From Treponema sp. (GTDB lineage: Bacteria > Spirochaetota > Spirochaetia > Treponematales > Treponemataceae), in NCBI GenBank assembly GCA_017935745.1, contig JAGBGX010000018.1, positions 1-64,000 on the forward strand: a DNA stretch of 64,000 nucleotides, given 5' to 3'. How positions within the stretch are numbered: the stretch's first letter is position 1; every line of letters begins with the position of its first letter. Positions 14,045-23,400 of the stretch are shown piece after piece. The notes below the pieces were generated by a model. It was not told where the DNA came from. It ran no database searches and worked only from the letters and a program-made list of their open reading frames with translations. A program made the position numbers and the translations under genes.

Positions 14045-16608
14045 TTTCCAAAGACTTCCTTTGCTGCTGCGACTGTTGCCATCGCATCCTTTGCATAATA
14101 GTCTGCTCCGATTTTTTTTGCATAGTCCTCTGTAAGAACTGCGCCTCCGGCAACAACTTTGCATTCCCTGCCGTGCTCTGCAAGCGCAAGCCGGAGCTTT
14201 CGGATTGTTTCTTCCATGTTTGCAACCGTTGTCGTCATCAGGGCGCTTAGTCCCACAAGCCGGACATTGTTTTCTATGACTGCTTTGATAATAGTTTCCG
14301 CAGGAACATTTTTTCCGAGGTCAATCACTTTGTATCCGTAGTTTTCAAGCATCGCCTTCACGATATTTTTTCCGATGTCATGGATATCGCCGAAGACTGT
14401 CGCAATGACAATTGTTCCTTTCGGTGTTTCTTCAGTCCCGGATGCGGCAAGCGTTTCCTTTATTTTTGAAAAGGACTTGCTTACGGTTTCTGCGCTCAGC
14501 AGAAGCTGCGGAAGAAATTTTCTGCCCGATTCAAAGTCCTTTCCCACAGCGTCAAGCGCAGGAACAATGCAGCTGTCGATAATCTGGACAGGCTTCATTA
14601 TGTCAAGAAGCGACTGCGTTGCCTGTTCAGCCTGATCCTTGAATCCTTTTTCAATTATCTGAATCAGCGCTTTTTGCCTGCTGTCTTCCTGCGGTTCAGC
14701 CTCTGTCTTTTCCTGAATGGAACTGTCCGCGTGTGAGATGCGTTCGCTTCCGGCTGTTTTTTCGGAACTGTCTTTTTCAGCCATGCTCTGATTTTTTTGC
14801 AGTCCGCTTGCCGGATCATGCGTTCCTGTATATGACTGAATGAAGCCGAGGCAGTTTTCATCATAGCCGCTCAGCGCCCTGTATGCCCTGTACGTGTCCA
14901 TCATGGCATCGCTTGCAGGATTTATGATTGCCGCGCTCAGTCCCGCATCAAGCGCAAGCATAAAAAAGCGCGAGCTGATGATTTCCCGGCGGGGAAGCCC
15001 GAACGAGCTGTTTGATACTCCCAGCGCAAACTGAATTCCCCGGCTGCCGAATTCTTCCTTTATGATTCTGATTGCACGGATTGTTTCAAGGCATGATTTT
15101 TGACTGGAGCTTGCTGCGAGCGTGAGCGTGTCGATAAAAATATCTTTCGGCTGAATTCCGTATTTCGCTGCTTCTGAAATGATTTTCCGCGCAACGCAGG
15201 CTCTTCCTTCCGCGCTTGGGGAAATTCCGTTTTCATCGATGCACAGGGCGACAACTGAGCCGCCGTAACGCTGTATGAGCGGAAAAACCGCATCCATTGA
15301 CTCTTGCTTTCCGTTTACGCTGTTTACCAGCGCCTTTCCGTTGTAATACCGCAGCGCGCGCTCAAGGACAGCAGGCTCGCTTGAATCAATCTGAAGCGGA
15401 ACGGTAAAGGCCGCCTGAATTTCCTTCATGACGCGCAGCATCAGCTCTGATTCGTCAATTCCGGGAAGCCCTGTGTTTATGTCAAGGATATGCGCGCCAG
15501 AAGCAATCTGGCTGTCTGCCTCGCTGATAAAGAACTGCATGTTCCGGCTCTGAAGCGCTTCGCGGCATTTTTTCTTTCCTGTTGGATTTATGCGCTCTCC
15601 GACAATGACCGGCCCGGCGCTTCCTCCGATTCTGACTGTCTTGTTATAGGAGCAGACAAATGTTCCTGAAGATTCTTCCGTGCGCTCTTGCTGTTCAGGA
15701 ATTTCATTTTTGACTGTCTGAACCATTTCCTGGATATGAGCTGGAGTTGTTCCGCAGCATCCGCCCAGAATGGCAGCTCCCATCTTAAAGGCCTTGAGCT
15801 GCATCTGCGCAAATTCCTTCGGCGCGGACTTAAAGACTGTTTTTCCGTTTTCAACAGAAGGCATTCCTGCGTTTGGCTGAACGAGAACAGGAAGCGATGC
15901 ATACTGGCAGAACTGCTGTGCAAGCTGCATGTCTTCTTCAAGGCTTCCGCCGCAGTTACATCCGATTGCATCAGCACGGAGCGATTCCAGATATGTTACG
16001 CAGGTCAGCACATCAGCGCCAGTCAGCGTCCTGAGATTCGGCTGAAATGTCATCGATACAATGATCGGCAGCCGTGTGTTTTCCTTTATTGCAAGGACAG
16101 CCGCCTTTGCTTCATAGAGGTCGCTCATTGTTTCAACAACGGCAAGATCTGCGCCTGCGCTTTCAGCTGCAATGGAAGCTGCTCTGTAGGATTCATACGC
16201 CTGGTCGAACGTCAGGCTTCCGGCAGGCTCAAGGAGCTTTCCGTTCTGGCTGGTGTCCCATGCGGTAAAGCACTGGCGTGTGATTCCTTCTTCCCTGCAT
16301 TCTTGAATTGCTTCAAGCGCAAGCTGAATTCCCTTTTTGATATATTCTTCGGCTGAACGGTGCGCGCCTTCAAGCTTTATGGAAGTTGCGCCGAATGTGT
16401 TTGCGGTGCACACGTTGCAGCCTGACTGTATATAGCTGCGGTGAATTTCCTTGACAGCTTCAGGACTGTAAAAATTCAAATCCTCAGGAATTGAATATGA
16501 AAGCCCCGGGATTCTTTGAATCATTGTTCCCATGCCGCCGTCAAAAATAACAGGCCGGCGCTGCTGTATCTGTCCGCGCAGAAATTCTCTGAATGAATGT
16601 GCTTGCAC
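14041..16608 (-). CDS. metH: Cobalamin-dependent methionine synthase without reactivation domain
   Basis: An 855-residue enzyme that methylates homocysteine from methyltetrahydrofolate through cobalamin. Domains in order: homocysteine-binding barrel with zinc cysteines in GCNCGGS and GGCCGTTP (residues 1-320); pterin-binding barrel (330-600) with GERINPTGKK and DINTGLPG; a low-complexity linker rich in Ser, Glu and Lys (about 610-650); cap and B12-binding domain with the cobalt-ligand motif DIHDIG (650-855). The C-terminal AdoMet-dependent reactivation domain of the E. coli enzyme is missing. The start is GTG with TAGGAG seven bases upstream. It follows metF directly, so methyl donor and acceptor enzymes are co-expressed. 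Confidence 0.94.
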   Translation of the reverse strand: MQAHSFREFLRGQIQQRRPVIFDGGMGTMIQRIPGLSYSIPEDLNFYSPEAVKEIHRSYIQSGCNVCTANTFGATSIKLEGAHRSAEEYIKKGIQLALEAIQECREEGITRQCFTAWDTSQNGKLLEPAGSLTFDQAYESYRAASIAAESAGADLAVVETMSDLYEAKAAVLAIKENTRLPIIVSMTFQPNLRTLTGADVLTCVTYLESLRADAIGCNCGGSLEEDMQLAQQFCQYASLPVLVQPNAGMPSVENGKTVFKSAPKEFAQMQLKAFKMGAAILGGCCGTTPAHIQEMVQTVKNEIPEQQERTEESSGTFVCSYNKTVRIGGSAGPVIVGERINPTGKKKCREALQSRNMQFFISEADSQIASGAHILDINTGLPGIDESELMLRVMKEIQAAFTVPLQIDSSEPAVLERALRYYNGKALVNSVNGKQESMDAVFPLIQRYGGSVVALCIDENGISPSAEGRACVARKIISEAAKYGIQPKDIFIDTLTLAASSSQKSCLETIRAIRIIKEEFGSRGIQFALGVSNSSFGLPRREIISSRFFMLALDAGLSAAIINPASDAMMDTYRAYRALSGYDENCLGFIQSYTGTHDPASGLQKNQSMAEKDSSEKTAGSERISHADSSIQEKTEAEPQEDSRQKALIQIIEKGFKDQAEQATQSLLDIMKPVQIIDSCIVPALDAVGKDFESGRKFLPQLLLSAETVSKSFSKIKETLAASGTEETPKGTIVIATVFGDIHDIGKNIVKAMLENYGYKVIDLGKNVPAETIIKAVIENNVRLVGLSALMTTTVANMEETIRKLRLALAEHGRECKVVAGGAVLTEDYAKKIGADYYAKDAMATVAAAKEVFGK

Positions 16609-16634
16609 GTCAATGCTCCTAAAGCGTCTGAGTA

Positions 16635-17513
16635 TCAGCCGTTGATTGCCTCAAGAATATTGTTCACGTTGTGAAAAATATCCCGGGCAACTGAAGGCTT
16701 GTTCATGGTGTAAATATGAATTCCCCGGATGCCGTTTGAAATCAAGTCGATAATCTGATCTGTCGCGTATGCGATTCCTGCCTGCCGCATTGCATCAGGG
16801 CTTTCGGAAAAGCGGTCGCAGATGGAAAGCAGCTTTGCAGGAATGTACGCGGAGGAAAGCTTTACCATCTTTGCAACCTGGCTGCTGTTTGTTATCGGCA
16901 TGATTCCTGCGAAAACTGGAACTCGGATGCCCTTTGACTGGAGCTGATACAGGTAGCTGTACAGCATATTGTTGTCAAAGAACATCTGCGTTGTAAGGAA
17001 GTCAACTCCGGCATCAATCTTATGCTTCAGCTGCTCGATGTCGTCCTGCCTGTTCAGGCTTTCAGGATGCCCTTCCGGGTAACAGGCTCCGCCGACGCAG
17101 AATCCTTCAGCCTTTAAAAGCCGTGCAAGATCGCTTGCGTGCTGAAGATTGCCGGCCGTTGCTTTTGTGCCGGACAGTTCCTGCGGAATGTCTCCGCGCA
17201 GTGCAAGAACGTTTTCGATTCCGCTGCTTTTCATGCGGCTTATGACAGCCTTGATTTCATCCGTGGAATTTCCAATGCAGGTAAGGTGCGCAATTGCCTG
17301 CGTTCCGAATGAAAGAATTTTTGAAGCGATTTCCACGGTGTTTTCCCGGGATGTTCCGCCGGCTCCGTATGTTATGCTCATGAAGTCAGGCTTGAGGCTG
17401 CACAGTTCCTTTGCGGCTGATATGACGTTTTCAAAGCTTGCCTGATGCTTGGGAGGAAAAACTTCAAATGAGAAGAGCGTTTTTTTTTGCTCCAGAATTT
17501 TTGTGATTGTCAT
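16635..17513 (-). CDS. metF: 5,10-methylenetetrahydrofolate reductase
   Basis: A 292-residue FAD enzyme that reduces methylene-THF to 5-methyl-THF, the substrate of MetH. Family features are FSFEVFPPK at the N-terminus, SITYGAGGT, HLTCIGNS, VLALRGDIP and DFLTTQMFFDN. Length matches bacterial MetF. AGAGG precedes the ATG. It sits 26 bases upstream of metH and 12 bases downstream of the NFACT gene on the same strand. Confidence 0.95.
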   Translation of the reverse strand: MTITKILEQKKTLFSFEVFPPKHQASFENVISAAKELCSLKPDFMSITYGAGGTSRENTVEIASKILSFGTQAIAHLTCIGNSTDEIKAVISRMKSSGIENVLALRGDIPQELSGTKATAGNLQHASDLARLLKAEGFCVGGACYPEGHPESLNRQDDIEQLKHKIDAGVDFLTTQMFFDNNMLYSYLYQLQSKGIRVPVFAGIMPITNSSQVAKMVKLSSAYIPAKLLSICDRFSESPDAMRQAGIAYATDQIIDLISNGIRGIHIYTMNKPSVARDIFHNVNNILEAING

Positions 17514-17525
17514 GAAATGCCTCTG

Positions 17526-18977
17526 CTATAGATAGTTTTTGAATTTTTCAATTTCATCCAGTTTTCTGAGCCTTGCTTCATCTGTCTTTATATAAAGATT
17601 TTTTTCCTGTGTGGGAATGACAAGGCCTTTCGGTCCGTTCTTTGCTCTTCTTAGATACTTTACCTGAGTATAGTATAAGTCAGCGGAACCGTTCTTGCGC
17701 GCTTTTGAATGATGCACTGCAAGGTTTCCTGCGTACAACAGAATTTCAAGCGGAATGCTTTTTCCTTTCCGGGCTTTTATGAAAACGTAGCCGCCGGCGT
17801 AATCCCTTGTGTGCAGCCACATATCCTGCCCTTTTACAAAGTGCCGCAGAAGCTCATCATTTTCAGCTGCCGTTCTTCCGACAATGAGCGTCCAGCCTTC
17901 AATTTCATACTGAAGCCCGGGATGCTTTTTTTCTGAGTGCTGTCTGGGAGCAGTGCTGCGCCTGAGCAGCTGCTCGATTTTCAGTGTGTTTTGCTCTGAG
18001 CTGATTTTTTTGTATTCGGCATCAAGTGATGCGATTGCCTTTCTTGAAAGCTCAATGTCGTGCTCCAGCGCATCTTTTCCGGAAACTGATTTCCTGTACT
18101 GCCCGTAGTAAGCGGCAGCATTTTCCTGCGGTGTCTTTTTTTCATCAAGCTGTATGTGTACTTTTTCTCCTGTCGCATAGTCAATGCAGTCCAGGGAGAA
18201 GCCTTGTATTTGTGAGGCAAACGAAAGAATCAGATCGCCTGTATGACGTGCCGCTTCAGCATTTTCAAACCGCGCTTTTTTTTCAAGAAGATTTTGAAGC
18301 GCATGCTCCATCTTGCCTCGCTTTGCGTTGTACCATTTTTCAGCCTGCTCAAGAAGGCTTTCCTTTGAGAGGGAAGATGCATGCTCTGAATAGTACAGGT
18401 CGATTTTTTCGTTGAAGGAAAGCGTGCTCTGCTGCTCTTCAGAAATATTCAGGCTGGAAAAACTGCGCACAGGAAATTTTTCAAGCGCAGCTTTCTGTTC
18501 TTCATCTGAAGGAATTATTTCCTGAGGCGAGTACTGTCCGCCGGAAATTTCGCCTTTGCCGGGGCGGCGGTACATGCAGTCAAGGATTGTTCCGTTTTCG
18601 TCAGTTACAATGATGTTCGCTGCGTTTGACCAGAGCCTGGCATACATGAAAAGCCGCTCCTTCCATGTTGAAACGTCAAGCAGTATGATTCTGTCAAGCC
18701 CGAGCTGCCGGCATGAGTTGATTCTCATTCCCTGTATGCGGGACTTTAAAAATTCGTTAAAGCGCAACGGCTTTTCATTTTTCGGCGGCCTGCATTTTGT
18801 CCTGCTGATTCTGCATGCCTGGGGAGCTGTGCAGATTAAAATAGTGGAGACAGCTCCTTTGTTTATTACGCGGAATGAAATAGTGTCGTAGCCCGGCTGC
18901 ACTATTTCCTGGATAAAAGCGCCGGTGAGATTCAGTTCTTCAATTATCAAATTTATTTCATTACAGTTTAAGGACAT
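17526..18977 (-). CDS. rqcH: NFACT family protein (RqcH/FbpA, Rqc2 homologue)
   Basis: A 483-residue homologue of RqcH, which binds split 50S subunits carrying a stalled peptidyl-tRNA and adds C-terminal alanine tails. The NFACT-N region (residues 1-190) includes YARLWSNAANIIVTDENG; a coiled-coil middle segment spans about 215-350; the C-terminal NFACT-R domain contains VKGQDMWLHTRDYAGGYVFIKA and LAVHHSKARKNGSADLYYT. It is shorter than the ~570 residues of Bacillus RqcH, with a reduced middle region. The ATG lies seven bases after a TATACT box with no Shine-Dalgarno, suggesting a leaderless transcript starting in the gap behind the upstream gene. Confidence 0.85.
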   Translation of the reverse strand: MSLNCNEINLIIEELNLTGAFIQEIVQPGYDTISFRVINKGAVSTILICTAPQACRISRTKCRPPKNEKPLRFNEFLKSRIQGMRINSCRQLGLDRIILLDVSTWKERLFMYARLWSNAANIIVTDENGTILDCMYRRPGKGEISGGQYSPQEIIPSDEEQKAALEKFPVRSFSSLNISEEQQSTLSFNEKIDLYYSEHASSLSKESLLEQAEKWYNAKRGKMEHALQNLLEKKARFENAEAARHTGDLILSFASQIQGFSLDCIDYATGEKVHIQLDEKKTPQENAAAYYGQYRKSVSGKDALEHDIELSRKAIASLDAEYKKISSEQNTLKIEQLLRRSTAPRQHSEKKHPGLQYEIEGWTLIVGRTAAENDELLRHFVKGQDMWLHTRDYAGGYVFIKARKGKSIPLEILLYAGNLAVHHSKARKNGSADLYYTQVKYLRRAKNGPKGLVIPTQEKNLYIKTDEARLRKLDEIEKFKNYL

Positions 18978-18984
18978 TGTTGCA

Positions 18985-19013
18985 AGTATATCAGTTTTGC
19001 CTTGAATAGTGAA
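18985..19013 (-). promoter_or_regulatory. Promoter of the NFACT gene, likely leaderless transcript
   Basis: On the minus strand TTCACT (19013-19008), a 17-base spacer and TATACT (18990-18985) precede the ATG at 18977 by seven bases. The intervening bases hold no Shine-Dalgarno. The promoter lies just beyond the stop codon of the upstream gene. Confidence 0.55.
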
Positions 19014-19676
19014 TCAGTAGCGCTTGTTTTCCATGGATTTTAAATCAGCTGTCACTTTGTCAATCCGTGCAATTTCCCGGCTGAGAATTTTTTTGTAGTC
19101 AAGCTTTCCCGTGACAATTCTTTCACGCTCGTCTTCCCAGCCTTGCAGTCCTGTGATAAACAGGAACTTGAATTTCCCAACGCTGGCTTTTTCAGCCCAC
19201 AGGGAAGATTCCTGCCAGTATGTGTAGCATATTTCGTAGCAGCTTCTTGCTTTTTCAAGGTTCCTCAGGTATTCATCTTTCCACGGCGCATCGTAAAAAT
19301 AGGCGGCTTTTTTGTCGTATATTCTGCCGAGCCGGAGATGCTGCTCTATAAGCTTCATGTTCAGGTGCATCTGAAAAAGGCAGCGGTATTTTTCCCACTG
19401 CTCTTCAGTTTCAATTTTTGTGTATGCGTAGAGCGGATTGCAGAAGTCGGCCTGGACGGCCTTTTCGAGCCAGTAGATGTTTTCAATGCAGTCATCAGGC
19501 TGCTGCTGATAGTGAATGTGATAGAGCTTAAAAAAATCTTCCTTGTATTTTACCATGTATGCGTCCGCGCTGTTCTGCGGAACAAGCAGCAGGGCAAGAA
19601 GAAGTGAGACGGTTTTTACTGCCTTTAAAATGCATTCTTTCACTTTTTGTATATCGGAAGATGCGGTGATGGACAT
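19014..19676 (-). CDS. Conserved hypothetical protein with N-terminal signal or membrane anchor
   Basis: A protein of about 220 residues of unknown function. A hydrophobic stretch TVSLLLALLLVPQ near residues 23-35, followed by NSADA, resembles an export signal. The remainder is rich in aromatic residues, Lys and Glu (YKEDFFKLYHIHY, WLEKAVQADFCNP, ARSCYEICYTYWQESSLW) and is probably helical. The ATG at 19676 is chosen; the frame stays open upstream to a TTG at 19712. Either start overlaps the end of tmk, so the two are co-transcribed. I could not place it in a named family; it may be specific to treponemes. Confidence 0.65.
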   Translation of the reverse strand: MSITASSDIQKVKECILKAVKTVSLLLALLLVPQNSADAYMVKYKEDFFKLYHIHYQQQPDDCIENIYWLEKAVQADFCNPLYAYTKIETEEQWEKYRCLFQMHLNMKLIEQHLRLGRIYDKKAAYFYDAPWKDEYLRNLEKARSCYEICYTYWQESSLWAEKASVGKFKFLFITGLQGWEDERERIVTGKLDYKKILSREIARIDKVTADLKSMENKRY

Positions 19677-20326
19677 GAGCGGATTTTTCCGGCTGAATTC
19701 AACTCCTCCCAAATCTGCTGCCCGATCTGCTCCTTAGGAAGCGTTGCGTCAATATAGACAGTTTTCATTCCGCTTCCCAGGGGAGTGCCGTCATATTCCG
19801 AAAGCACGTTCCTGTATTCCGCCGAAACGCTTTCAAGAAATTCCGCCTTTTCGTAAATTTCTTTTGCTGTTCTTCCGTCTATGCGGCGGAGCGCAGTTTC
19901 CGGATCAAGGCTGAAAAAAAACAGCAGTTCTGGAAGCGGAAAAAAGCTGTTGAGCGTCCTTGGAATTTCCGCTTTGATTCCGACGCTCTGGTATGCGAGG
20001 CTTGAAAAAAAATATCTGTCACTTATGACAAGGTTTCCGTTGGCGCAGGCTTCCCTGACTCCTGTCACGAGGCTGTTTCCTTCTATTAAAAGATTTCCGT
20101 TTATATGCTCATTTCTGTCCGCGGCAAAGGCATAGGCTGCGGTTTCATTGGAAATCGGAATTTCGCCTCTGAGCATTTTCCGCAGGAATTTTCCTGTTTC
20201 CGCAGAAGTCGGTTCCGCCGTAAAAAGCATGTTTGTTCCGTCTGCCCGTTTTTTCAGAGCGTCTATCTGTGTTGTTGTGCCTGCTCCGTCAATTCCTTCA
20301 AAGACGATGAAATTTTGTAAAATCAT
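19640..20326 (-). CDS. tmk: Thymidylate kinase
   Basis: A 228-residue dTMP kinase, needed for dTTP synthesis. The P-loop FEGIDGAGTTTQ is at residues 8-19, the DR motif in VISDRYFFSSLAYQSVG, and the lid region near FFSLDPETALRRIDGR. The Thr-rich P-loop (GTTTQ rather than GKSTQ) departs from the usual lysine pattern, yet this variant looks tolerated in spirochaetal enzymes; it deserves a check. A strong GCGGAGGA precedes the ATG. The gene is divergent from tamB, with a 93-base gap. Confidence 0.86.
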   Translation of the reverse strand: MILQNFIVFEGIDGAGTTTQIDALKKRADGTNMLFTAEPTSAETGKFLRKMLRGEIPISNETAAYAFAADRNEHINGNLLIEGNSLVTGVREACANGNLVISDRYFFSSLAYQSVGIKAEIPRTLNSFFPLPELLFFFSLDPETALRRIDGRTAKEIYEKAEFLESVSAEYRNVLSEYDGTPLGSGMKTVYIDATLPKEQIGQQIWEELNSAGKIRSCPSPHLPIYKK

Positions 20327-20408
20327 ATTGTATCCTCCGCTCTTCTTTTTTGTAAATTTAAATGAAATGATTTTCTTAACTGCTTTTTTCTGTTAAAATA
20401 AACAGGGA

Positions 20409-20414
20409 TATAGT
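20409..20414 (+). promoter_or_regulatory. -10 box of tamB, possible leaderless transcript
   Basis: TATAGT (20409-20414) ends five bases before the tamB ATG at 20420. No clear -35 hexamer was found at 17 bases, so the call rests on the -10 box and on the same spacing being seen at five other genes here. Confidence 0.4.
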
Positions 20415-20419
20415 CTGCT

Positions 20420-23400
20420 ATGAACTCCAGGGTGCTAAAGGCAAGCATTGGAATTATCACTTTTCTCCTTATCGCTGCATCTGCTGTTGCTGTTATGAAG
20501 CCTGTGTACAAAAAGATTGACAGCGCAATCAGCAGCTGCGAATCAAAGCTGATTCTTTCGCTTGAAGAAAGAGCAGGGCTGAGCATTTCGTACAAATCAG
20601 TCTCGCCTTCCATTCTATCAAAAATATACATAAAAGGTATAGTGGCAAGCGATGCTAAAACCGGGGATGAAATTCTCCGCATAAAAAAAATTGCTGTTTC
20701 GTACAGCTTGGCACGGATTTTGCAAGGAGACTTTGGCAGCGCGCTGAAAAAGCTTTCTGCCAGGGATATTTTTGTGAACATTGACAGCAGTTTTTTTTCT
20801 TCGTCCGTCTTTGCCAAAGCTGAAGATACAGGCGCAAAGAAAAGCCGGGGCGCATCCGGCGTGAGCCTTGAAAAAATTGAAGACACCGTAAAGCAGCTTG
20901 CATTTGCACTTCCGTTTGACGTGCAGATCAGAAACATTATGTTCAGTTTTACCAGAAACAGGGAACGCTATGTTTTTTCGCTCCGGGACTGTTCCATAAA
21001 GAAGGATGCCGGCGGAGAATTCCTGTACTTTAAGGCCGGGGGATATGTTTCTGCTTCGCTGAAGCTGTTCGGCTACCGGACTGCCGGATTTTCCTTTGGC
21101 ATTGACGGGTATCTGCTTCGGTCTGTCTCAGGAAGCTTCTGCCGGATTTTTCTTGACGACTACAGCAAGGCTGAATTTTCTGTGCGGCGGCTTTCGTTTC
21201 TTTTGAACTACAGGAATCCTGAAATTATCGTCAGGACAACCAGAAAGAAATATCCGCTCAGCGCGTATGCGGCTTTTAACGTGCAGAAAAAAGTGCTGCA
21301 CGCTGCGGCGCAGATGGATGCGCTGGATCCGCTTCAGCTTGTAAAGGCTCCGTCGCTGCATGCTGTCATCCGTTTTTTCAGAGGAACCGTTTTTACCACT
21401 GATTCAGAATTTGAAATGGATTTCACTGCGCGTGAATATCAGTGGAAGTCAAGGACATCATTTTCCCTGCCGGAGCGCTTTACAAAGGACATTCAGACTG
21501 TCCGGTGCTCTGCCTCCGGGAACAGCACTGACATTGTTGTTGAGCAGCTTGCGGCTGACGGAGGAATTTTCAAGGGAACGTTTGAAGGCACATTCAATAT
21601 TCCGAATCTTCAGCCTTCTGGCTATATGAACCTTGAGCATTACGCGTTTTTAAATGGAAATAAAATTTCAGCTGAAATGTATTTTGAGCCGCGGAAGGGA
21701 AAAGGATTTGATTTTTTCGTTCCTCAGCTGTACTTCGGGGAATACAGCTGCTATACCGCGTTTCAGGGCTATGCCTCGCTTGGAATGTCAATCGAGCTTT
21801 CCGTGGAGGCCAGCGATTATTCCCATCCTGAATACGGCGTGCCGGGGCGTATAACTGCGAGCGGCAGTCTTCAGCTTGGAAAGCACATGTACCTTCAGGC
21901 ATCCGCTGAGCTTGAGAATTTTTTTGTTCAGACAGGAATCAAGACCGGCGCGTTTTTTACAGAACGGAACGGAACAAATGTGCTTGACAAGGTTGTCGAG
22001 ATTTCAGAGCCGTACATTTCAAGCGTGGAGGCATACTTTGCGACTGACTTCAAGGACTATACATACAATTCCCCGGTTGCGCTCTTTGCGAACACGCGCA
22101 AGGACAAGGAAGTTCTTCTTGTTTCCTTTGACGGAACAGATACGGCTGTTCAGTTCAGCAGGATTGATCTTATTTATGGAAAGAATTCCCTTGTTGCTTC
22201 CGGCGGATTTGATGTGAAAATTCCAGAACGGCAGATGACTTTTTTTTCGGACTTCACCTTCAATTCCATTCCCTACGGATTCAGCGGAACGTATGACTTC
22301 GGGGACTGGCTTTCTGTCTCGGGGGACTACGGAATTGACATCGCGGTGAATGTGCGGAATTTTACCGACGGCTCCATACGGTTTGCAAATCTGCCGCTTT
22401 CAATCGGAGGATTCCTGCTGAACGCTTCGCTTGACTCAAGCTTTTCCATTCCGAACAGGCATGAATGGAATGTGATGATTGAGCATTTTGAAATTTCTGA
22501 GATTTCCCGTGTGTTCCGGCTGAATCCTGTTGTACAGCTTAAGGGTGAGATTACGGAAAAAAGCTTTGTTGCGTCAGAGGTTCTGTATACGGACAGCACT
22601 TCGTCTCTTGCCGGGGAAGGATATGTCCTGTGGAATGCTGACGGCCCGGTTCTTGAAAGCGCTCACGCATCCCTGAGCCTGTCAAGCCCGTCCTCGGGGG
22701 AGTCAGTTTCAGTCCGCGGGGAAATTTCAAATCCGCTGAAGGCTGATTTTTCCGGCGGACATCTTGCGAATGACTTTTACTTTTCCGCTCAGGCTTCCGT
22801 GCTTTCGTTTCCGATGGCGCGGTTCCTTGCGGGGCAGAAAAGCGGCAATACGGTTTCTGCCGAACTGAGCGCAAGCGGCACGCTTGAGAATCCGTATCTT
22901 TCCATAGATATCACTGGTGCGTCTGTTCTGCTCGGCGGCTCTGACGCGACTGCGGCGGCAAAGGCTTCCTTTGTAGAAAAAGTGCTTGCAGTCTCAGATG
23001 CGGAAATCCAATGGAAAAATTTCACCGTCTCTTCAGTTTCATCGCGCATTGACTTCGGCACGTTTGACGGTGAGGCAAAGCTGAAGGCATCTGCATCTGC
23101 GGCAGGAAGGCATCTTGACGCTTTCGTTTCCTTTTCGCTTTCAAATCTTTCTGATTTTCCGCAGGGCAGAATTCCAGAGGCATATTCAATAGAAGCGTCT
23201 GTTGATTCTGTTGAAAGCGACTTTATTTCCGGCTTTTCACCTTTTTCTGTTTCCCTTATCCGATCGCCGGGACGGTTTGACATTGCTACGGACGAAAACC
23301 TCGGCGCGTTCGGGGAAATCCTTGATGACGGAACGCTCAGCTTTTTTGTGAGCGAGGAAAAGCCCCTGCACTTTACTGCGAACGGCTCTGTGCAAAATCA

